Source of the DNA: Lithospermum erythrorhizon
Lineage: Eukaryota > Streptophyta > Magnoliopsida > Boraginales > Boraginaceae
Assembly (NCBI GenBank): GCA_019722365.1
Contig: JADFUC010000954.1
Location: 186,001 to 250,000, forward strand
Direction of reading: 5' to 3'
DNA length: 64,000 nucleotides
A program made the translations under genes and the position numbers. The stretch's first letter is position 1. The number at the start of each line of letters is the position of its first letter. This document shows positions 52,574 through 61,859 of the stretch, piece by piece. Below the pieces are notes generated by a model. The model saw only the letters and a program-made list of their open reading frames with translations. It searched no databases and was not told the origin of the DNA.

Positions 52574-52996
52574 CTAAATCAGAGCTAGAAAACCCAACAA
52601 TAAACTACCAATTAATAATAGTGGAAAAGTACCAAATATTGGAGTAATTGGACAAGCACCATTTTTGGTATAGTAAGGGTCCACAGTGTACAAATTCTTC
52701 CCTGGTGGACCATTGATGTAAACACTCTGTGAAGGTGGTGTTGCACTAGGGTAGATGTTAGAGCCACCACTTGCGCTGCTAGGAGGTGGTTGATAGTTGA
52801 TGCTAGGTGGTGGCATTGGCTTGGTAGATGGTGTAGGTGGACTTTGACTACCATTGTTGCATGGACACCCTCCATGTTTTGTCTCCAATCTTGGTGAGGT
52901 TCCATCCTCCAGCTTTCTTGAATTCAATGCACTACTACTTGGCACCACTATAGCTAGTAGAAAACTAAATAAAATGACCACCTTTAACATTTTCAT
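52574..52996 (-). CDS. Small secreted proline-rich protein, probably GPI-anchored (140 aa, single exon)
   Basis: Starts at the ATG giving MKMLKVVILFSFLLAIVV; upstream in-frame codons contain no better ATG. Residues 1-24 form a signal peptide ending SSALN. The mature part is rich in Pro and Ser (QSPPTPSTKPMPPPS, QPPPSSASGG) with short Ser/Pro runs of the hydroxyproline-rich type. Three Cys are present: C44 and C46 in GGCPCNNG, and C115 in NGACP. The last 20 residues are hydrophobic (GTFPLLLIGSLLLGFLALI) with nothing after them, as expected for a GPI-attachment signal. So it is likely a cell-surface or cell-wall glycoprotein. Function unknown. A similar arrangement of a WDL gene and a proline-rich gene exists, as I recall, in Arabidopsis chromosome 1. 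Confidence 0.75.
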   Translation of the reverse strand: MKMLKVVILFSFLLAIVVPSSSALNSRKLEDGTSPRLETKHGGCPCNNGSQSPPTPSTKPMPPPSINYQPPPSSASGGSNIYPSATPPSQSVYINGPPGKNLYTVDPYYTKNGACPITPIFGTFPLLLIGSLLLGFLALI

Positions 52997-55900
52997 CAAT
53001 TTCAAGAAATCTTCAAGAACTTAGGGGTTTTGTTTAATACTAATGCTTCAATTTAATTGTATGTGGTTGGTATTTGTAAAAGATTGATCAAGATTCAAGA
53101 AGGTGAAGAAAAGTGGAATGAAAGGGGAATTGAATTGGTTAGGCTACTTTATGTAGTGTCATATGTGAAAAAAGACTAGTGGTCTTTATTGGTTTGGTAA
53201 AGATAAATGATATGATGGAGTTTGGACTATAGAGAAATTGGGTTTGCATGTCGGTGATCTTGGTGACCCATGATTTTATTCAATATTACATTCATCTCAA
53301 ATGAAAATTTTCAATAATTACTTAAAAAATTCAATTTTGATTATTAATTAATTTATTTTATATAACTATTTAATATTATTGAAAACGATGACACATAAAT
53401 GTTTGGTATATAGTATAAAGTATCTCTTAGGATAATATGTATGAAAATAAAGCATGTCAGAGCCGTCGAAGCAGAGCAGAAAATAAAAGAAATTTTTGGA
53501 ATCGTCGTATAGAACGATTTGAGTTCGTCGAAGGACCAAAATGAACAAGTTCGGCATTTGGAAATAAGACGAGAATCGGCGGAATTTACAAATTTTATGT
53601 AGATTTACCGATTTTAGATTTTATTATCTTTGAGATCTTTGTAATGTTGCGTAATGCTTGGCGTTTAAGAGGTGTGAATTTAGATTTAAGCTTTCTTGTT
53701 ATTGGTATAATGAAATAGAATATATAAAATTTTCTAAAACTAATAATATTATTTAATCTGAATGTAAAAGAGTGGTATTGTGTGTTGAATGTGTATGTAG
53801 ATTGTATAAGTAATGTCTTAAAAGGAGTTCGTTAAAATTACATAGATTAGATCACAGTCTTAGGACTTAATTTTGAGTTCAAGGCAGCCAAAATTATTTG
53901 AAACAGAAACTTAAGCAGGAAGCCGAGCGAGCGGAGTGAAACCGATAGGAGGCAAAGGCCGATTTAGGTTAGGCGCTGAGGAAAGCAGAGCGAAATAGGT
54001 TCGGTTCTAGTTTTGGCTTCAGCCAGCGATCAAATGCCTTTTTAATATCGAGTTTGTGAGAAGCCGAAAGACAAGTTTCTTGCTTTGATTTGTTCATCGA
54101 TTGATCGCGTGTTCTAGCGGAACCTGCGTGTGGGATTATTACGGTGTGGAGTGGCTAGAGCAATCCTGATTGGGTGCTCAGAGTGTTATTGTTCAAGGCT
54201 TCGTGAAGATTTTGTTCTTCGAGTCTTCGTAACATCTTTTGTAAATTTCTCTGATTTTAGTTCGCTATAATCGCTCAACATGTCTTGTATGAATATATGA
54301 TTTGATTAAGTTTTGAATCAAGTTATGCATATATTTTTCCTTGAATGGAGATATCTACTTGGCTTTACCGTATCGAGCATTATTTCGGGGTATTTGCATT
54401 TTACTTCGACAACTTCTTGTAACCCGGATATATTTATGAATTACTTTAATTTTATATAAAAACCTAACCATCAAATTGGGTGTTTTTATAATAATGCATG
54501 TATAAAAAACAAATTAAATCTAAAAATTCAAACCTTTCATATCGTCTTTTTGGTCGAATAGTCGATGTTTGTTATGATTTTCAATGAAATATCTTTTCTT
54601 GAAATAGGCGTTATGTAAATACTTTTCGTTTTGGTGAGCCTTTGGATGAGTTTGGATTTTAGGATTATTTTTAGTGATTTGAGGGAATTGTGGATTTTTG
54701 GTGGTTTTTTATGAGTTCTATGTGAATGGGGTGGATTTTTGGGTGAGAATGAAAACCTTTTTAGGGGGTTGACATTGATGTTAATTACTGAATGATTTAG
54801 AGCCGAAAATTATGGGATATGTTCCCCATTTTTAATTACTGAGTGATTTAATAAATGTGAAAAATGATACAAATAACCTTCTTAAGCAGGCAACTTAAAT
54901 ATTGCTTAAGCTCATAAGTCATATTCACCTTTTTTACTTGTGATATATTATTACCCACGCTCTAAAAAAGATTGGCCACATTTATTTTTTCTTATCACAA
55001 AGACATGTAAACTCTACTATTTTAATTGACATCGAAAACTTTTATTCAATCAAAATTATCAAGTTAATGGGTGAAAAGATGCTTGAAAATACTTCATATC
55101 GATATATTTATTTCAAATGCTAGCATTAAAAGTTATTTGAGTTCCTAAAATTTCAAAAAAGCTCAACTTATTGAAATTAAACGCCAATTTTTATAGACGG
55201 AGGAGCACAGTATTTTTTGTTGTTGTGTGAAATGATAAAAATGTCTCTATAAAGTCATTTAATTAAAAGTGATCTGAATTAATATTATGACAAATGACAT
55301 TAAAGACCACGATTGTTAATTTACCTCGTTCAATCATTGTAGATTAACTTAAACACTTTTCAATCATTTATGTTTTTATAGAGGTCAAAGTTGATCATAT
55401 TTTAAATGTTATATCGAATTTTTTTTGGATTTTCAGGAAATATTTTTGCCATTTCATTAAAATAATACTACATAATAAAATAAAGAATAAATCAATACCG
55501 TTCATATGCTTGTTTCATTCCACTTATTATTGACTAAAATAAAATAAAAATGCTAGTGTGATATTTAAACATATGTTTGTTTCATTGGACTCATTATCTG
55601 TGTTGCTTTCTATTTCTTCTTTTTTCTCAAACCTTTTGGGGTTACTAATTTTTTTTAATTGAAACGATGATTAATATTCATTCATAAGCTATAGAATTAC
55701 TATAAATACAATTGAATAAATGGATACTTTTACATCAATTGAACATAAATATTTTTCCAAAAAGACAACTAATCAGATGAAAATCTAATAGAATCTCATA
55801 TCAATATATAAAAAAGAAAATTATAATACAAATTAAATACTTAATATCCCTAAAACGGACCCTTAATTATTGATTGCCCGATTCACAAGAATATGGCCTG

Positions 55901-57344
55901 GGGAATAAGATGACAAAATACGGGTTATCAACGAGGCCAAGTATCGGGGGCTTGGGGAAAGAAAATGATGATGGAAGGGAAGATCGTTCTTATTTTATTT
56001 TATTATTTTATGAATAACGCAAAATTTCGTGAAAAACTCTCTATTAATGCCTAAAATATACGGGGTTATCAACTTTACATTTACAGTAAATATCAATACC
56101 CAAAAATGTTTAAGCCATGATGATCGAATGGAGTAACTTAATAAACGTGACTGTTTATATTAAAAATACATGGATAAATGGAACTAAAGATTGTTTGTTA
56201 ATTTACCTCATTCGATCACCTGGTTCAACCTAAGCAATTTTCAATTAGTGACCTATGTATTTTAAGCATTGAATCAATTTTTGTGATTTTATGATATGGC
56301 TGGCCAGAATGAAATCAACCCCTCATCATCCCCTGTTCATCCGAACACCCCCCTCCAACCCATCAATGCCCACCTCCATCACCAACAATCCCAGTGGCCG
56401 ATCTAAAAAATTTTAAAAGTGATTTTAACTTATCAAAGCTAAATATTTCACCAAGCTGAGAGGCATATATTAAAGACAGAACAAATAGGGTGTCAAATTA
56501 CTTACCATCTTCCATATCACTTCTTTATCTTCCTTTCATTAATTTTTTTTACCTTTAAAAATTCATAATATTTTAATACAATTAATAAAAGATGTAAAAA
56601 CTCAAAAAATTTAGGTTCAAATAATACAAACTTAATCTCTATTTATAGATCCCTAAAATAAAATATGTATATATATTTTTATTTTGCTTAATTATTGTAA
56701 AAAAATGATTTAAAAAAAAGAGTGAAAAAGCTGTTGGCTGGTGGAATAAATGAAGCTTTATTTTATTCTCGGTGGGGCCCACATTTTGAGTGCCAAAATA
56801 AATTGTTCCCGGATCAAATTTGCCCAGCTTCCAAGAATTGACAATTAATCATTCGCGCGAATGATCCCTTTCGATATGCCCTTCGAACTCACGCGTTCTT
56901 AGAAATATATTATATACTTACCTAATTTAAACATAAGATTTTTCCGCAGTATTAACTTACTATCAATAACTAATTATCATTTAAAAATTATAAAAATTTA
57001 ATTTTATGAAAATATTTTTAAAAAATAAATTTATTGATATCAATTTTGTATTTTTGAATTAAAAAATAATAAACAATTAAATTCGCTAAAGTAAGACTAA
57101 AAAAACCAAAACGTCAGATAAATCAATTGAGGTAGTATGATATGATGGTGAGTTGGCATGTTAGGGAATTGGGTGAACAAAGTTATTGGGAATTGTGAAA
57201 AACAGGGAATAGAAATCTTACCATAGGGAGTGCTCTAATAATGTTTCAAACTTTTTCATATTCTCATCTCATAAACCTCACGCAAATTCAGAATCTAAAA
57301 AATTGTGAAATAAACTTCAAAAAGTAAAACAAACAATAATTAAA
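52997..57344. other. Intergenic region between PRP and QPT
   Basis: Upstream DNA of both divergent genes. 53450-54430 is less AT-rich and reads like retrotransposon LTR debris (repeated 'gccgagcgagcggag', 'gaagccgaaag' words), but no TG..CA ends with duplication could be fixed. 56470-56830 is the second MITE copy. No coding frame was recognised. Confidence 0.4.
56470..56830 (-). mobile_element. Second, partial copy of the TTA-flanked MITE
   Basis: In reverse orientation it shares, in order, GGTGTCAAATT, CTTCCATATCACTT, 'taatattttaatacaatt', TCTCTATTTATAGATC, 'ttaattattgtaaaaaaatgattta', GGTGGGGCCCACATTTTGAG and TGCCAAAATAA with the element at 36848-37450. Ends are less clear than in copy 1. 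Confidence 0.5.
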
Positions 57345-60300
57345 ATGCTAAGAACCCCTCCATTTTTTCCTTCAATATCACTTACTCATCCATATCAATT
57401 TCAATCTCAAAGGTGTGTATATATCAAGAAAAACCAAGGAATTAATGCTCCTATTATATTATTTTTATGTTTTGGTTTATGTTTTGATGTATGTATATTT
57501 TCTTGATTCTGAATTATGATTTTTGATGAAAAGAATGAATGTCTATTCAATTTTCACAGGTTTTCAGTGAAAATGTCAGCAACATCAATTGCCCAACAAG
57601 TGAAAAAAGTAGTAGGTGAAACAGTTGAAGTGAAACCACCAGCTCATCCAACTTATGATTTGAAGGGTGTTATAAAACTTGCTCTTTCTGAAGATGCTGC
57701 TGATATTGGTAATACTCGCTCCGTCTCTATTTATTTGATTGTCTAAAAGAAAAGTAGTTTATTAAAACAATCATGGATTGTACAATTTTTAAGAGGAGAT
57801 AAAAGTTATCAACCAATAAAAAAAAAAATATTAGGAGGCAAATAAACTTCAATGCAATTTTGCATTGATAAATGAAACAATCACTTATAATGAAAAGAGA
57901 ACTTTTTGGTAGATCATCACTTAAATAGAGACGGAGGGAGTATAATAGAGACAGAGGGATCATCACTTAAATAGGGACTGATTAAAAAATGGGAGATGTT
58001 ACATATGAGTTTCATTTCATTGTTTGAACAGCAAATGAAAAAAGGAAAAGAAATATAGATGAGATCAATAAGGAGGAACTTTCATCCTTTTAATTTATTT
58101 GTGGAATGATTTGAATTTATGTGTGCTACTTTCTGTTTGATTCACTTAATGAAATATATGGAAACAGCAAGGCCTTTCTTAAATCTTTTTTTAGCATGGT
58201 TACATTTATGGATTATGTTCGTTTTAGCAATATTTGCTAATGGGTGTTTGGTTTTCAAAGTGTAGGAGATGTTACTTGTAAGGCTACCATTCCTGTTGAC
58301 ATGGAAGTGGAAGCTTATTTTCTAGCTAAGGAGGACGGAATTGTAGCTGGTATTGCTCTTGCAGACATGGTATTTGGTGAGGTCGATACATCATTGAAGG
58401 TATGTGAAATCTGATTATTCCATATTTGTGTAAAGTCTAAAATATTAACCTTCAGCATAGAAAATTTTACCGTTTCAGTGTTTAAAGATCCACACCCCAC
58501 AATAACCATAAACGTCTATTGTGCTAATATCAGGTTGAATGGACTAGAAATGATGGTGATAAAGTTCACAAGGGCCTTCAGTTTGGAAAAGTGCATGGTA
58601 AGACGGGAAAGGAACTTGTCTTTAATACTACCTCCATCCTAAAATATTGCCCCATTTGTTTTTTCAATGATCAGAAGTAACAAACTTTGCGATCTTAATC
58701 GACATACATAACTTTGATTTGAATCAAAATTGTCATATTAATAATAAAGTAGGTTGAATACACTATGTTTTGATATAGTTTTCACAAAATATTATACAAT
58801 ATATTAAAATACAATTGAGTTCAAAACTTAAAAAGTCAACTCATCAAAATTCAAACTGGATGATCTTTTTGAAATGGAGGGAGTATATAATTTTCTCTTA
58901 TATTATACTTATCCAATATAAAGTTCTCTATTTTCGAACTGATGAAGGAAAGGCGCATAGCATTGTTGTAGCTGAAAGGGTTGTGCTCAACTTTATGCAG
59001 AGAATGAGTGGAATAGCAACTCTAACTAAGGTGTGTTTGGCTTAAAAATAGTCACCTTTTAATAATATAATTCAAATATAATTTTATGTCATCTAGCCTT
59101 TTTTTCTTCTTTAAAGTAAAATCCCTCCTTCCATTCAGTGTATTTAAATGTGAATCATATAGTTGACGGAAAGTTTACTTGGTATTATGGCATAGAAACT
59201 CGAACACTCAACACATATACCTCATCCATCAAGTACATGTTCAGCATTACTAGATTCATAGATGCTAAATGATGGATTTGCTTGTCCTGATGATTAATTT
59301 AATCAGCTTGCAGAGGCAGAGATTAATACCTAGAGTTGCAGTTCCTTATATTCTTATTTTAAGATGAGTCCCCAGATAGGCTTGTGAAAAAAATGGTAGA
59401 AGTCTCCTTGTCTGATGCTATTACTATTAACGTTTCAGATGATTACCTCGCTATGATGTTCTGGTTACAAACCATAAGATGAGACTTTAGCAGTGAAGAA
59501 TAGCATGTCCAAAACTACGGGGACTAAGGTTCCTCGAGTAATAATTATCTTATAGAGTTCATGAACTTTTATGTGATATCTCGTGAGAACCTGAACCCTG
59601 CCAATCTGTTGGTTGAACAGCGTAAATAATCTCATTCAATAAGGTTGATAAACAAGTATTTAGTCTTAATGAATAATTACAAGTATTTCTGAATGAATAA
59701 TTACAAGGCAGCTCTTTCAGTTTTCATATTTAGTCTTAATGTGTAGCACAGTCGTAAACCATAATGAAGAACTTGTTTTAATCATTCTAACAAAATAGTG
59801 CTGAGGTCCTGTTTTGTCTTGCCAATGAAAATTAGAGAACTCACAAATTTGATTTTCATTCTTTCTATTACAACTCTGAAAACATCATTGTCATTTACAT
59901 CATTATCATTTTCTCCACATCATAACACCAAATTTTTTAAGTGGCTGACATGTGGATGCTTCACTCCTTCCAGGCCATGGCGGAGGCAGCACATCCTGCA
60001 TGCATTTTGGAGACAAGGAAAACTGCTCCAGGTTTACGCCTTGTGGATAAGTGGGCGAAGATTTCTTCTCTGCAGCTTGGCGCTTAATATTTGGCTCCTT
60101 TTTTTATATGTTTTCCATGGATTTTATTTGCAGGTATTAATTGGTGGTGGGCGAAATCATAGAATGGGTTTATTTGACATGGTTCTGATCAAAGATAACC
60201 ATATATCTATAGCTGGAGGTGTTACAAGAGCTCTAGAATCTGTGGACCACTATCTGGCACAAAATAATCTTCAAATGGATGTTGAGGTAGATTTCATGTA

Positions 60301-61787
60301 TGTTAATACTTCATATTGTTAGCTCAATCTGTATACATTGTGATCATAAGACCAGCGGGTAAATTTAAACCATGTTCATCCTTATCTTCACAGATTGAGA
60401 CTAGGACACTAGAAGAAGTGAGAGAGGTATTACAATATGCATCTCAAACGAAAACATCTTTGACAAGGATAATGTTGGACAATATGGTTGTTCCTCTTTC
60501 TGATGGTGATGTTGATGTGTCCATGCTTAGGGAGGCTGTAGACTTCATTGGTGGAAGATTTGAAACTGAGGCAAGTTCAACTTTCTCAACATTTCTAATT
60601 TTCCTATAAATTCCCCTTCCCAGAGTATGAGGCCATCTATAGTATCACAGTGCCCGGAGTATAAGGTTTAACAATTTATCTGCTTATCGACAACCTCTGT
60701 AGATAATCTGTTATAACCGGCTTGCAAGTTTTTTTCCTTTTCCTTTTTATCTATACATAGTTTTACTGGAGTATTGCTGCTATATTCCTACTTGATTCTA
60801 GTGTGTATTTTGTATAATCTTATGCTGCATTACATATATGCTCTTTTACATACATTCCAATCTGTCTTCATAATTTCCCAATTTTAGAAATTAATCTTCT
60901 GAAGATTGTAACATGCTGATTGCTGGTAGGATTAGCTTCAATATCATATTACCTTTTTTATTCCCGTCTCCTCAATGTTTACTGGACATGAATGATTGTT
61001 ACAAACTCCTCGTCTTTCCTTCATAAATTATTCTTCAACAAAAAGGGAGGCCTCTTCATATTTAATTATTTATTCCCCAGAAATTTTATTGGAGCTCATC
61101 ATTTAGCTGTTTTGCTGTACCATATGGTAGTTCAGGAACTACTAGGAGTAGTAGTTGAATAAGATATTGTTTCTATTGATCATATTGGGGATTTGTGCAT
61201 TGCAGGCATCAGGAAATGTGACCCTTGAGACAGTGCATAAGATTGGGCAAAGTGGCGTGACCTACATATCGAGGTGATGATTCTTGATGTTGCCTGAAGC
61301 TAATTGTTTTGGCATTTCATATGATATGCCTTTTGACGGTTAAATGTTGAAATGTTGCCTTATTTCTGAGCAATTTTTTCTTTTATGCAACTTAATGAGA
61401 TGAATTATTCCATGCCAGCAACGAAGTGCATCATGTAATAACTTTAGATCTGAAATATGTGTTGATCAATATTAGCTCAAAATCTTTTTAGCCATACCTA
61501 TACTACCCAACTAAATAAACAGTGATGACCAATTAACACATATTATATGATTGTTGCATTTTTAGTGTCAGCTTACTTCTATGTTAATGGCACTTGTGAA
61601 TAGTTTCAGAATTTCAGATCGAAATAATCTTCATTACTATTTGACCATGTAAATGAATCCATCTGAACTATAGTGTGCTCTTATTTGCAGTGGAGCTCTA
61701 ACTCATTCGGTAAAAGCTTTGGACATTTCCTTGAAGATCGATACAGAACTGGCTCTTGAAGTAGGACGACGAACCAAACGAGCTTAA
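57345..61787 (+). CDS. QPT: Quinolinate phosphoribosyltransferase (nicotinate-nucleotide pyrophosphorylase), plastidial, 10 exons
   Basis: Converts quinolinate and PRPP to nicotinate mononucleotide, the last dedicated step of de novo NAD synthesis from aspartate; plastid stroma. Exons 57345-57412, 57560-57708, 58266-58399, 58534-58597, 58948-59030, 59974-60054 (or 60057), 60134-60286, 60394-60570, 61206-61273, 61691-61787; about 357 residues, near the 348-351 of Arabidopsis and tobacco. Seen: [67 protein letters not shown] (179-188), [49 protein letters not shown]. The start at 57345 adds a Ser/Pro-rich transit-like peptide ([18 protein letters not shown]) spliced to FSVKMSATS. Exon 6 lacks a GT donor and exon 8 uses GCAAGT. 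Introns 2 and 4 carry Stowaway elements. Confidence 0.93.
57715..57940. mobile_element. Stowaway MITE in QPT intron 2, six bases from the donor
   Basis: Left end CTCGCTCCGTCTCTATTTA and right end TAAATAGAGACGGAGGGAG are near-perfect inverted repeats, flanked by TA (57713-57714 and 57941-57942). 226 bases. The intron begins GTAATA at 57709, so the element starts at intron position +7. A partial repeat of the right end follows at 57945-57980 (ACAGAGGG, ATCATCACTTAAATAGGG). Confidence 0.85.
58628..58883. mobile_element. Stowaway-like MITE in QPT intron 4
   Basis: Left end CTACCTCCATCCTAAAATA and right end TTTTTGAAATGGAGGGAG (inverse CTCCCTCCATTTC) are flanked by TA (58626-58627, 58884-58885). 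256 bases, AT-rich. It fills most of the 350-base intron. Confidence 0.7.
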
Positions 61788-61853
61788 CACATTTTTGAGG
61801 CTTAGTCATTTTCTTATTCCCCTCTTTGAGACGATGTATCGTTGTTATAGGGT

Positions 61854-61859
61854 AATAAA
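61854..61859 (+). terminator. Poly(A) signal AATAAA of QPT
   Basis: Canonical AATAAA 67 bases after the TAA stop at 61785-61787, in the context GGTAATAAAGC. The position fits a plant near-upstream element. Confidence 0.5.
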
